Below are positions 45,272 to 54,280 of a stretch of DNA of 64,000 nucleotides, piece by piece. This stretch comes from Chloroflexota bacterium (GTDB taxonomy: Bacteria > Chloroflexota > Anaerolineae > UBA2200 > JACIWT01). Where the stretch lies: positions 202,237 through 266,236 of the forward strand of contig JACIWT010000002.1 of assembly GCA_014360825.1 (NCBI GenBank). Direction: 5' to 3'. Both the position numbers and the translations under genes were made by a program. The stretch's first letter is position 1, and each line of letters starts with the position of its first letter. The notes beneath the pieces are model-generated. The model was not told the origin of the DNA, ran no database searches, and was given only the letters and a program-made list of their open reading frames with translations.

Positions 45272-46601
45272 GTGTCCTATGTGACAGAGAGGTCAAAAGA
45301 ACTCTTCGCGCGAAGCCTGCGGGTGTTGATTGAGGGTGTTAGTTCTCCTTCCCGGGGGCCGGCCAATTATGGCGAATACCCCCCTCTTTATTGAGCATGG
45401 CGAGGGCTCCTACATCTACGACGTGGATGGCAATCGCTATGTGGACTGGATGATGTCCTACGGTCTGGAGCCACTGGGCCATGCTCACCCCCTCATCGTC
45501 GAAGCGGTGAACGAAGCCGTCCGCACCGGGCCGCATTTTGCGGCTGCCACGGAGATAGAAGTAGAGGTGGCCGAGTTGCTCCAGCAAATGGTGCCCAGCG
45601 CAGAGCGCGTGCGCTTTGCCAACACGGGCACCGAGGCGACCATGGCAGCCATCCGGCTGGCGAGAGGTTACACGGGCAAACCCAAGTTCCTCAAATTCGA
45701 GGGACATTATCTCGGCTGGTATGACGACTTTCTGGTCAGCGTCCATCCCACAGAGCCTGTCAGGCTGGGCTACCGTAACGACCCGATCAAACTTATCGAG
45801 AGTTCGGGATTGAACCGGCATGCTTTAGACGACACCATTGTGGTCCCCTGGAATGATCTGCAGGCTGTCGAGCGGGCCATTGATACCTATCGCGGGCAGA
45901 TCGCGGCGGTCATCACGGAGCCGGTGATGGCCAACATGGGCATCATTCCCCCAGAGCCTGGCTATCTGCAGGGGCTACGCGATCTGACCCGTGCCCACAA
46001 CATTTTGCTCATCTTCGACGAAGTCACAACCAACCTGCATGTCGCGCCAGGCACCTGTCAGGCGTATTATGGTGTTGAGCCTGATATTTCCACGTTGGGT
46101 AAGGCGCTGGGGAATGGATTGCCGTTGGCCGCCATTGTCGGTCGGGCTGATATTATGGAGGCGTTCGCCTGGGGCGGAGTACTGCATTATGGGGCGCAGA
46201 ACGCCTCGCGCATAGGGCTATATGCCACACGGACAGGCCTGCGGGAACTAAGCCGCAACGACGGCGCGGCTTTACGTCACGCGGAGCGCATCGCACGCAA
46301 ACTGTCTGATGGACTGCGCGATCTGTTCAAAGCGCGGGGCACGAGGGCAATTGTGCAGAACGTGGGTGCGATGCTGCAGATCTTCTTCACCGAGCGCCCG
46401 GTCATCCGCGATTATCGTGAGTTCTGCACCCACGTGGATCAATCCAAATTCAAGGAGTTCGCGCGGGCGCTTTTCCGGTACGGGGTGTACATGAGCCCCT
46501 CTCCAGTACTACACTCCATCGCAACAGCAGCCCATACGGATGAGGACGTACACTTCACTCTCGAGGCAGCGCGAAAGGCTCTTGACGATATAGAACGATG
46601 A
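45272..46601 (+). CDS. Glutamate-1-semialdehyde 2,1-aminomutase-like PLP enzyme, with frameshift in a C6 run
   Basis: The main frame encodes a class III aminotransferase-fold enzyme: GSYIYDVDGNRYVDWMMSYG, NTGTEATMAAIRLARG, the PLP-binding IFDEVTT and Lys in STLGKALGNGLPLAAIVG. Its N-terminus is in another frame. From GTG 45272 (GAGGAG nine bases upstream) the sequence reads SYVTERSKELFARSLRVLIE then GVSSPSRGPANYGEY, a typical start for this family. It hits a stop soon after the six C's at 45379-45384. Removing one C joins the frames as GEYPLFIEHGEG, giving a normal 442-residue protein. The coordinates span both frames. The cause may be sequencing error, a real mutation or slippage. Substrate unknown; aminomutase or aminotransferase activity in the island is inferred. 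Confidence 0.85.
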
Positions 46602-46837
46602 GTTTGCAGCGCGAGGGTGTGCTGAGGGAAGCATTTAATGCCTCCCAGTTGTCATAAGGATAGATCAAGGTGCCCAGCACCTTGGGGATGACTATGCGCT
46701 CTTTATGGATGTACTGCACGTCCTCGCCCGTTCCTTTTGAACTGTTACGCCGGCTATAACGTCACAAATCGATTCCAAATTTGCTCCTCATGCCGGAGAG
46801 GCGCGCACGAATAGATAGAGGCGTAGGGAAAAAGAAG

Positions 46838-48103
46838 ATGTCCGTCGTCTTGAGCGAGAAAGATAGAGCCATGTTAGATGGCAAGTATGGGGAAGCAGCG
46901 CGGCTTGCCATGTCCATCTTGGTGAGGATGGCCGAGGTCTATGGTGCTACGGAGATGATGGATGTAACCCAGGCTCACATTGACGGCTGCGGCCTAATGA
47001 GCGAATCTGGCCTGGAGTTCGCGGAGACTTTGGCCGCCCATGGGGGGAGAGTTTCCATCCCCACAACTTTGAATATGATTCCCCTGGATCTTCAGAACTG
47101 GAGGCAGTTCGGTATACCGGAGGACTTTGCAGCGAAGGCCATCCGGCTGGCTAAGGCTTACACAGATATGGGGTGTATCCCCACTTGGACCTGTGCACCT
47201 TATCAAGGCTACCTAACGCCCAGGTTTGGCCAGCAAATAGCCTGGGCCGAATCGAATGCCATCGTCTACGCCAATTCGGTTCTGGGGGCACGGACCAATC
47301 GTTACGGGGATTATATGGACATCTGCGCTGCTATCACAGGCAGGGTCCCCAAGTATGGCCTCCACCTGAAACACAATCGCAAGGGTCAAATTCTTCTGCG
47401 GCTCGTGGATATCGAACCCGCTGTATTACAGGACGACACTTTCTACCCGGCATTAGGTCATCTCATTGGCACTCTGGCCCAGGATAAAATCCCCGTGATC
47501 GAAGGACTCCCTCCAGGGGCAACAAGTGATCAACTGAAGGCTTTGGGCGCGGCTGCCGCCTCTTCCGGTGCGGTGGCCCTCTTCCACGCAATTGGCGTGA
47601 CCCCGGAGGCGAGCACTCTGGAAGAAGCCTTCCAGGGTGATGCTCCAGAGCGAGTCATTGACATCCATTCCTCTGATCTACTGGCAGCGCGGGCAGATTT
47701 ATCCACGGCAGAAGAAGGAGCCAGGCTCGATTGGGTTGTTTTGGGCTGCCCTCATTTCTCTTTCACAGAGTTCGAACGGCTTGCGGAACTCATCCGGGCA
47801 CATAAAGGTCGGTCCGTTCACCCAAATGTGAAGTTCCTCATTATTTCGAACCAAGTTGCTTACTCCTTGCTGCAGAGGAGCGACCTGATGGACGTCCTCA
47901 TGGACTTTGGGGTTCGGATCACCCTGGATACTTGCGTCTTTCACACTCCAATAATCCCTTCCGATGCGAAAGTGCTGATGACCAATTCTGGCAAGTGCGC
48001 CTATTACGCGCCGGGCGAACTGGGCCTGCAAGTTGCCTTCGGCAGCATGGCAGATTGTGTGCGCTCCGCTGTGGAAGGGTATGTGTGCCGGGGGAGAGCA
48101 TGA
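46838..48103 (+). CDS. Aconitase X large (catalytic) subunit, probable cis-3-hydroxy-L-proline dehydratase
   Basis: The 421-residue protein is an AcnX (DUF521) large subunit. It starts LSEKDRAMLDGKYGEAARLA, has DVTQAHIDGCGLMSESGLEF near residue 42 and TWTCAPYQGYLTPRFGQQIAWAESNA near residue 117. Further Cys residues in LGCPHFSFTE, TLDTCVFHTP and NSGKCAYYAPGELG are placed for Fe-S binding and catalysis. Bacterial two-subunit AcnX enzymes characterised so far dehydrate cis-3-hydroxy-L-proline to pyrroline-2-carboxylate; archaeal ones act on mevalonate phosphate. The proline-racemase-family, DAO and ornithine-cyclodeaminase-family neighbours favour the hydroxyproline activity. The chosen ATG follows a modest AGGG site; a longer TTG frame from 46781 is less likely. 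Confidence 0.9.
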   Translation: MSVVLSEKDRAMLDGKYGEAARLAMSILVRMAEVYGATEMMDVTQAHIDGCGLMSESGLEFAETLAAHGGRVSIPTTLNMIPLDLQNWRQFGIPEDFAAKAIRLAKAYTDMGCIPTWTCAPYQGYLTPRFGQQIAWAESNAIVYANSVLGARTNRYGDYMDICAAITGRVPKYGLHLKHNRKGQILLRLVDIEPAVLQDDTFYPALGHLIGTLAQDKIPVIEGLPPGATSDQLKALGAAAASSGAVALFHAIGVTPEASTLEEAFQGDAPERVIDIHSSDLLAARADLSTAEEGARLDWVVLGCPHFSFTEFERLAELIRAHKGRSVHPNVKFLIISNQVAYSLLQRSDLMDVLMDFGVRITLDTCVFHTPIIPSDAKVLMTNSGKCAYYAPGELGLQVAFGSMADCVRSAVEGYVCRGRA

Positions 48104-48537
48104 CAGGCAAAATCTGGATCGGCCGGCCAGTGATTGCCGGCTCGGCAGCGGGGATAGCCTTAGTGTCAAAGGAGCCTCTCAGCCTCTGGGGTGGATTGGA
48201 TACCCGCACGGGAGAGATCATTGACCGACGTCATGAGCGATCCGGAGCAGTTGTTGCGGGAAAGGTGTTCGTTTTCCCACAGGGGAAGGGTTCCAGCACG
48301 AGCAGTGCCGTCCTGCTTGAGACCATCAGGACGGGTGTAGCGCCCGCTGCAATCATTAACCTGAAGGTGGATCCTATCTTGGCCTTGGGGGCCATTGTTG
48401 CCGATGAACTGTATCACCGAACGGTGCCCATCATAGTTCTGCCGGAAGAGGACTTCTGCTCTATAAGAGAAGGGGATTACCTCGTCATCGAACCCAATGG
48501 CGTGGTGAGGAAAGTAGAAGTCAACGGAACCCCCTGA
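48100..48537 (+). CDS. Aconitase X small (swivel) subunit
   Basis: The 145-residue protein is the DUF126 small subunit. It has the expected GGLDTRTGEIIDRRHERSG, VFPQGKGSSTSSAVLLE with the conserved Ser-rich active-site loop, and VPIIVLPEEDF. It forms the swivelling domain of aconitase-fold enzymes. ATG and the large-subunit stop overlap as ATGA (48100-48103), indicating stoichiometric synthesis. Confidence 0.92.
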   Translation: MTGKIWIGRPVIAGSAAGIALVSKEPLSLWGGLDTRTGEIIDRRHERSGAVVAGKVFVFPQGKGSSTSSAVLLETIRTGVAPAAIINLKVDPILALGAIVADELYHRTVPIIVLPEEDFCSIREGDYLVIEPNGVVRKVEVNGTP

Positions 48538-48563
48538 CGCTCTCGCCTGGAATGCAACTTTCG

Positions 48564-48584
48564 ATCACAGGAGTATCCTGTGAT
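48564..48584 (+). other. Intercistronic hairpin between aconitase X and the cobalamin-protein gene
   Basis: A perfect 9-bp stem (ATCACAGGA with TCCTGTGAT, loop GTA) lies 27 bases after the small-subunit stop and about 20 before the next ribosome site. It is followed by only TTT. It could stabilise the upstream mRNA or lower downstream expression. Confidence 0.5.
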
Positions 48585-48614
48585 TTGCCTGAGAGATGTA
48601 TGTGAGGTGATTTG

Positions 48615-50357
48615 GTGGAAGCGATAGAAGCCATTCTACGGGAAGCAAAAAGGGTCCTTCCCCCGTGGGATGAAGTGTCTGCTGAAGCCCGTGAACGAGC
48701 CGAAAACATCGAAATAGGCCAGACGCTCTTCTTGAGGAAACACGGGGTGGCTTCGGAAGCAGATTACAAGAGGCGGGCAAAACAGCAAGGCAAGATAATG
48801 CTCCATGCCCATATCGGCCTGAACAGCTGGGAAGAGACCAAGATAGCCTTGCTCTATCTGGATGACGAAATGTCGAAGAGGGGCTTGGAAATAGACAGAT
48901 TCGGCCTATGCCTCGATCGAGTGATGGCTTATCCGCCAGAGATGCGCGATTCTGTTCTGCGTGAAACCGGCCCCCAGTTAAAGTCCCTCGAGGATTGGAT
49001 AGAAGTGGGGCAGGTTGTGCCTATGCAACCCCATGCGGGGGATTTTATGATCGGCTTTCCTGCCTCCATGATCAATACCGAGAACGCGCTGCGGGCAGGA
49101 ATCACCACCATAGGAAACCTGTCTCAGTATTTCGCACATGGCCTTCCGGCTTGGACAGACGAAGTGACGACGACTCTCGAGACAGCGAAGGCCCTGTCGG
49201 TTATGGGCAGACTTAAAGATAAAGGGACGTTGGTTCATTCCTATCTCGATGATGGATTCGGCTCACTTTTCAATGACTACGCCGATGTGGTAGGGTGGGC
49301 GTATTTAGAGAAATACATAGTGGAGGATCTTTTTGGTGCGAAATTAGCCCATTGTTTCGGAGGGGTTACCGCTGACCCGCTGATGAGAGTGGCTTGGGTA
49401 ATGATCATCAAAGAGATCCACGGCGAGGACTGTTTGGGTTCCATGTGGTATGGCGATACCATTTCCTTCAGCGAGGACTTTGACAAGAACCTGGGCCTTA
49501 ACGCCGAGTACCTGCTCTGGGATATGGTCGCCCAATTGGTCTGCCCCACTGGCCATGCTATGGTCCCGTTGCCGGTCACGGAAGCAGTGCGGATCCCCTC
49601 CGCCAAGGAGATCCTGCAAGTTCACGTTTTCGCCCGGCGTGTCGAAGAGTCTGCGCGCCGCTTAGCGCCCCATCTCGACCTCACGAAGGCGGAGAGAATA
49701 CGAGATAGATTGATCGAGTCTGGAAGAGGCGTGTTCGAGCGCGCTCTTTCAGGCCTACAGGCACAGGGGGTGGACATCCGGAATCCGCTGGAGACGCTTT
49801 TTGTGCTAAAGAAGATGGGTGCGGAGAGGTTCGAACGAGAATACGGCGCAGGTGTCCCAGATTCCACTTGGCCACGAGGCAGAAAACCGGTGCAACTCAC
49901 GGATATGTTTGCGCGGACTTACGGATTGAGCCAGACCATCGCTCGGGATCTGCCGAGAGTGAGGCGAGGGGGCAAGGTCGTGTTGGCTTCTACGGATGTG
50001 CACGAGCACGCGCTCTTCATAATCCAAAAGGCTCTCGCCGCCATGGGTCTATCACCTATAATGGCTGGCCCAGAAAAGCACCCCGCTGAGATCGTGAAAA
50101 TCGCATCCATCGAGTGGGCAGACGCAATCGTAGTGGGTACATACAATGGTATGGCGCTCGAGGTAGGGAAGACACTGCGCGGTGCACTGGATGAAGTAGG
50201 GTTGAAGGTGCCGGTCTTTATGGGCGGAAAGTTGAATCAAGTGGTTGAGGGCAAAGCGCTCCCGGTAGATGTTTCTGCCGAGATAGCGGCACTGGGCTTG
50301 ATTCCTTGTCAGACAATTCAGGAACTGCTCGACAAATTGGGAGAGAAGTTCAGATGA
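48615..50357 (+). CDS. Cobalamin-binding enzyme of unknown reaction (mutase-like, B12 domain at C-terminus)
   Basis: I do not recognise the reaction of this 580-residue protein. The C-terminal 125 residues look like a methylmalonyl-CoA-mutase-type B12-binding domain: GGKVVLASTDVHEHALFII carries D-x-H with His for base-off cobalamin (the usual following Gly is Ala), then VGTYNGMALEVG and VPVFMGGKLN correspond to the SxL and GG motifs. The first 440 residues contain repeated helix-strand patterns (HAHIGLNSWEETKIALLYLD, GQVVPMQPHAGDFMIG, GTLVHSYLDDGFGSLF, GSMWYGDTISFSED) plausible for a TIM barrel as in glutamate mutase-type enzymes. I start at GTG 48615, five bases after GAGGTGA. It lies between aconitase X and IlvD-type genes and overlaps the latter (ATGA), so it works in the same pathway. 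A carbon-skeleton or amino-group rearrangement is inference. Confidence 0.7.
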   Translation: MEAIEAILREAKRVLPPWDEVSAEARERAENIEIGQTLFLRKHGVASEADYKRRAKQQGKIMLHAHIGLNSWEETKIALLYLDDEMSKRGLEIDRFGLCLDRVMAYPPEMRDSVLRETGPQLKSLEDWIEVGQVVPMQPHAGDFMIGFPASMINTENALRAGITTIGNLSQYFAHGLPAWTDEVTTTLETAKALSVMGRLKDKGTLVHSYLDDGFGSLFNDYADVVGWAYLEKYIVEDLFGAKLAHCFGGVTADPLMRVAWVMIIKEIHGEDCLGSMWYGDTISFSEDFDKNLGLNAEYLLWDMVAQLVCPTGHAMVPLPVTEAVRIPSAKEILQVHVFARRVEESARRLAPHLDLTKAERIRDRLIESGRGVFERALSGLQAQGVDIRNPLETLFVLKKMGAERFEREYGAGVPDSTWPRGRKPVQLTDMFARTYGLSQTIARDLPRVRRGGKVVLASTDVHEHALFIIQKALAAMGLSPIMAGPEKHPAEIVKIASIEWADAIVVGTYNGMALEVGKTLRGALDEVGLKVPVFMGGKLNQVVEGKALPVDVSAEIAALGLIPCQTIQELLDKLGEKFR

Positions 50358-52027
50358 CACAAGGAGATAGTTTCGTCGGCCCACAGGCCGCACATCGGCG
50401 ACAGATCTACAAGGGTGCCGGTTATGCGCATGACGACTTCGGCAAGCCGCACATCGGGGTGGCAAATGCGTGGACGGAGGCATCGCCAGCCCACATGCAC
50501 CTCAGAGAATTGGCCGAGTGTGTCAAGGCAGGGATCTGGCAAGCAGGAGGAGTCCCGTTCGAGTTCGGCGTTTTCGCCACCTGTGGAAATATCGCGGTTG
50601 GTACAGAGAATATGAAGTATGAACTCGCCATCCGAGATGTTCTGGCTGCCTCAGTTGAGATCATGTCCAGGGTGCATCTCTTTGACGGCCTGGTCTTGCT
50701 TGCCTCGTGTGATAACATCATCCCCGGGTTGCTGATGGGAGCAGCGAGGGTCAACCTCCCCTCGATCATGGTCTCCGGCGGTCCCATGCTCGCGGGCGAA
50801 TGGCGAAAGGGCACCGTGCTGCCCCCCGATGTGAATGAAGCCGTTTTCGGTGCGCTTCCTCTTGGTCTCATCAGCGAGCAGGAATTGCTCGAGATGGAGA
50901 ACTGCGCTTGTCCAGGGGCAGGAGCCTGCCCAGTAATGGGAACGGCTAACACCATGCAGATCTTGACCGAGGCTATGGGAATGGCGCTCTCTGGCTCAGC
51001 GACTATCCCTGCTATTATGGCGGGTAGGCGCCGGGTGGCTCGAGAGTCTGGTCAGAAGATTGTGGAGTTGGTGAAGGCAGGTATCCGACCTTCCGACATC
51101 CTCGATGAGAGGGCTCTCCGAAACGCTATCGTTGTGAACGCGGCCATTGGCGGATCGACGAATGCACCCCTGCACATTATGAGCATAGGCAGGGAGTTTG
51201 GCATCGAGATAGAGTTGGAGTTGTTTGATGAGATCAGCAGGAAGACCCCGCTTTTGGCCTCGGTGGTTCCCAATGGTCCGCATACGGTGATTGATTTTTA
51301 CAAAGCAGGCGGAGTTCCTGCCTTGTTGAAGGAACTGGGCGATTTGATAGATTTGAGCGCTCTGACCGTCAATGCACGCACCATCGGCGAAAATATTCGG
51401 GGCGTTCACGGCAGTCGTGGCGAGGCGATTGCCCGTCGGGATAAGCCAGTGCAACCAGAGGGAGGGTTTGCAGTGCTCAGGGGAAACATAGCCCCGCACG
51501 GTGCAATCGTTCGCACATCTGCTATCAAGCCGGAGATGCTAGTACACAGGGGGCCGGCAAAGACCTTCAACAATGACCAGGATGCATGGGAGGCAATTGT
51601 GCAGGGCAGGATACAACCGGGCGACGTCATCGTGGTGCGCTATGAGGGACCGAAGGGCGCTCCGGGGATGAAAGAGGTGATGCTATCCACCGATGCCCTG
51701 TACCGGATCGGCCTCGAGGGGTCGGTGGGGCTGATCACGGATGGTCGCTTCTCCGGGTTCAATCGCGGCCCAATTGTGGGACATGTTTCCCCGGAAGCCA
51801 TGGAGGGTGGCACGATCGCTGTCATCGAGGATGGCGATGTGATTGAGATAGACATCCCTGCTCGGAAATTGAATGTGGCACTCTCAGAGGACGAGATCCA
51901 ACGGCGGCTAAGAAATTGGCAGCATCCAGAGCCTAAGACGAAGAAGGGGTTCCTGGCGATCTACGCTCAGATGGCATTGCCAGCCCATCAGGGGGCTGCA
52001 ATGCAGAGATGGGACTTCTCTACATAG
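50354..52027 (+). CDS. IlvD/Edd-family dehydratase
   Basis: The 557-residue protein belongs to the IlvD/Edd family of Fe-S dehydratases that includes dihydroxyacid, phosphogluconate and sugar-acid dehydratases. Cluster ligands appear in GVFATCGNIAVGTENM, LLASCDNIIPG and CPGAGACPVMGTANTMQ. The catalytic region has GGSTNAPLHIMSIGREFG and the C-terminal LITDGRFSGFNRGPIVGHVSPEA. It lacks a neighbouring ilvB/ilvC, so a catabolic substrate in this island is more likely than branched-chain synthesis. The ATG overlaps the stop of the cobalamin-protein gene. A sugar-acid dehydratase acting with the DapA-family lyase is an alternative reading of the operon. Confidence 0.88.
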   Translation: MTQGDSFVGPQAAHRRQIYKGAGYAHDDFGKPHIGVANAWTEASPAHMHLRELAECVKAGIWQAGGVPFEFGVFATCGNIAVGTENMKYELAIRDVLAASVEIMSRVHLFDGLVLLASCDNIIPGLLMGAARVNLPSIMVSGGPMLAGEWRKGTVLPPDVNEAVFGALPLGLISEQELLEMENCACPGAGACPVMGTANTMQILTEAMGMALSGSATIPAIMAGRRRVARESGQKIVELVKAGIRPSDILDERALRNAIVVNAAIGGSTNAPLHIMSIGREFGIEIELELFDEISRKTPLLASVVPNGPHTVIDFYKAGGVPALLKELGDLIDLSALTVNARTIGENIRGVHGSRGEAIARRDKPVQPEGGFAVLRGNIAPHGAIVRTSAIKPEMLVHRGPAKTFNNDQDAWEAIVQGRIQPGDVIVVRYEGPKGAPGMKEVMLSTDALYRIGLEGSVGLITDGRFSGFNRGPIVGHVSPEAMEGGTIAVIEDGDVIEIDIPARKLNVALSEDEIQRRLRNWQHPEPKTKKGFLAIYAQMALPAHQGAAMQRWDFST

Positions 52028-52211
52028 ATTTTTGGGTGAATGGGCGGAATGAAAAAGTTATCTGCCCCCAGAAACACCCCATTGGGCCCTAGGAAGGAGG
52101 ATCTTATCGGACAAGTCGAGTAAACAGGGGTGCGTTTTCGAACCAAGGGAGCGACGCAGATAAAGAGCATGAGGCTGTCAAGAAACTTCCAAAATCCAGT
52201 GGAGGGGCAAA

Positions 52212-54110
52212 ATGCTTGGATATATGGGAAAGATTCTGCGGGTCAACCTGACAGATAAAAGGATAACCGAGGAGGAGTTAGAAGAAGGTGTCGCCAGACA
52301 ATTTCTCGGCGGCAGGGGCCTGGGTGCGAAGATCCTGTTTGACGAACTCAAGCCCGGCATTGATCCCCTTGGACCCGAAAACAAGTTGGTTGTGGCAGCG
52401 GGTGTCGTCACCGGTATACCGTTCGGCGGGAACTGCCGGTACGTGATCATGGCGAAGTCCCCGTTGACAGGCATCTGGGGAGAGGCAAATGCGAGTGGCT
52501 TCTTTGGGCCGGAACTGAGATTCGCGGGTTTTGATGCGCTCGTGGTGGAGGGCAAGTCTGAAAAGCCGGTTTACCTATGGATTCACGATGGAGAGGCGGA
52601 GATTCGAGATGCGAGCCACCTGTGGGGCAAAATTACCGGAGATACCGAAGGCCTGATACGGGAAGAGTTGCAAGATAGTAAGGTCCGGATCGCCTCCATA
52701 GGGCCTGGCGGCGAGAACCTGGTTCGATTCGCGTGCGTATTGAGCGACATTCACCACGCGAATGGCAGAAGCGGTATGGGCGCGGTAATGGGCTCCAAAA
52801 AATTAAAGGCAATCGCAGTCCGTGGCACTCAGAAGATACCGTTGGCGGACAGCGGGAGGGTCTTGGAATTGGCCAAACGGGCCAACAAAGAAGTCTGGGA
52901 GGGTGCATACGGTGATCTCCTCCACAAATACGGGAGCGATGGCGATCTGGATGATCTCCATGCCACGGGTCGCCTGCCAACCAAGAACTTCCGGCGGTGC
53001 ACCTTTGAAGGGTACGAGAACCTAACTGGCGAAACCATGGCGGAAACCATTCTGGTCAGGCGAGACCCCTGCTTTGCGTGCCCTGTATCGTGTAACCAGG
53101 TCGTCGCGGCAAAAGAACCGTATGTGGTTGATCCAGCCTATGGCGGGCCAGAATACGAGACGGCTGCTGCCCTGGGTTCTCTGTGTATGAACGACAACCT
53201 CGTGGTCCTGGCGAAAGCGAACGAACTTTGCAACAAGTACTCCATAGATACGATCTCAACTGGCGTAAGCATTGCCTTCGCCATGGAGTGTTATGAGAAA
53301 GGCCTGATTACTAAAGAAGACACCGGAGGGCTGGACCTCACCTGGGGGAGTGACGAGGCCATCATTCAACTGATTGAGAAGATTGCCAGACGAGAGGGCA
53401 TTGGGGATCTCTTAGCCGAAGGGGTGAAGAGGGCGGCTGAAAAAATAGGCAGGGGCGCCGGTGAATTTGCAATGCATATTAAAGGGCAAGAGGTGCCCAT
53501 GCATGAACCAAGAGGAAAGAAAGGCGTGGGATTAGCGTACGCCATTTCCAACCGGGGTGCTTGCCACTTGCAGGCCGAGCACGATGACTTCTTCGAAGAC
53601 GAGGCTTGGTTGTTCCCCGAAATAGGCTTGGACCAGACAGTACACAGGCTGGATATGGGCAAGGACAAAGCCAGAATGGTCAAGGTTTTGGGGGACTTCA
53701 AGGCCCTGTACGATAGTCTCTCGGTGTGTATGTACGCATCGTGGCCAGAGGGCGGCGTGAAGCCACACACCATCAGGGACATCGTGGCAGCAGCAACGGG
53801 ATGGGATGTCACGATGACCGAACTGATGCTCGTTGGGGAGAGAGCCTTTAACTTGTGCAGGGCGTTCAACGTTCGCGAGGGGATCTCGAGGAAGGACGAT
53901 GTGCTGCCAGCCAGGCTGATGGAGCCCCTGCCAGAAGGTCTATACAGTGGCGAGGCCATACCGCAAGATGCCTTTGACAAAATGCTGGATTACTACTATG
54001 AGTTCCGGGGGTGGGATAAAGGGACTGGAATTCCGACGAGAGAAAGGCTCGAAAATCTGGGATTAGGTTATGTAGCAGAGGAGTTGGGTGCCTTAGGGCT
54101 GCTGAAATAG
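52212..54110 (+). CDS. Aldehyde:ferredoxin oxidoreductase (tungsten/pterin type)
   Basis: The 632-residue protein belongs to the AOR family, which oxidises aldehydes to acids with ferredoxin as acceptor, using a tungsten- or molybdenum-bis-pterin and one 4Fe-4S cluster. N-terminal ILRVNLTDKRITEEELEE and FLGGRGLGAKILFDEL match the family. Cluster ligands are CFACPVSCN near residue 290 and Cys in FNLCRAFNVREG near residue 555. The pterin-site segments SGMGAVMGSKKLKAIAVRG and GPEYETAAALGSLCMNDN are present. A MoaD-like gene follows. In the proposed pathway it could oxidise 2-oxoglutarate semialdehyde, since no NAD(P)-linked aldehyde dehydrogenase is found here. That link is inference. Confidence 0.93.
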   Translation: MLGYMGKILRVNLTDKRITEEELEEGVARQFLGGRGLGAKILFDELKPGIDPLGPENKLVVAAGVVTGIPFGGNCRYVIMAKSPLTGIWGEANASGFFGPELRFAGFDALVVEGKSEKPVYLWIHDGEAEIRDASHLWGKITGDTEGLIREELQDSKVRIASIGPGGENLVRFACVLSDIHHANGRSGMGAVMGSKKLKAIAVRGTQKIPLADSGRVLELAKRANKEVWEGAYGDLLHKYGSDGDLDDLHATGRLPTKNFRRCTFEGYENLTGETMAETILVRRDPCFACPVSCNQVVAAKEPYVVDPAYGGPEYETAAALGSLCMNDNLVVLAKANELCNKYSIDTISTGVSIAFAMECYEKGLITKEDTGGLDLTWGSDEAIIQLIEKIARREGIGDLLAEGVKRAAEKIGRGAGEFAMHIKGQEVPMHEPRGKKGVGLAYAISNRGACHLQAEHDDFFEDEAWLFPEIGLDQTVHRLDMGKDKARMVKVLGDFKALYDSLSVCMYASWPEGGVKPHTIRDIVAAATGWDVTMTELMLVGERAFNLCRAFNVREGISRKDDVLPARLMEPLPEGLYSGEAIPQDAFDKMLDYYYEFRGWDKGTGIPTRERLENLGLGYVAEELGALGLLK

Positions 54111-54145
54111 AGGGGCAAGTTGCATAAACGGATAGCGTGCTTTCA

Positions 54146-54206
54146 GATGCGGAATCTCTATGACGGAGATTCCGCATCTCACTACCCTTTTGGTCCCAAA
54201 GGGTGT
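54146..54206 (+). other. Two consecutive hairpins after the oxidoreductase gene
   Basis: A perfect 13-bp stem (GATGCGGAATCTC with GAGATTCCGCATC, 54146-54178) begins 36 bases after the stop, and a second 7-bp stem (ACCCTTT with AAAGGGT) follows at about 54183-54203. There is no good T run, so this is more likely an mRNA-stability element or partial terminator than a full stop of the operon. Confidence 0.5.
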
Positions 54207-54280
54207 CTGGGGTCCTCTGAGTAGGTGTGCGTCGAGCGTTGCTATCGCAAATGCTGGAAAGATAAGAGGTGATTCCGCTT

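Noticed and set aside
46666..46692. CAAGGTGC-CCA-GCACCTTG hairpin between the aminomutase-like and aconitase X genes
   Set aside because: There is no T run and it lies in the doubtful remnant above. It is too short alone to call a terminator.
46551..46740. Possible short minus-strand remnant reading YIHKERIVIPKVLGTLIY
   Set aside because: It looks protein-like for about 40 residues but has no start codon or ribosome site, overlaps the aminomutase-like gene, and I could not match it to a family.
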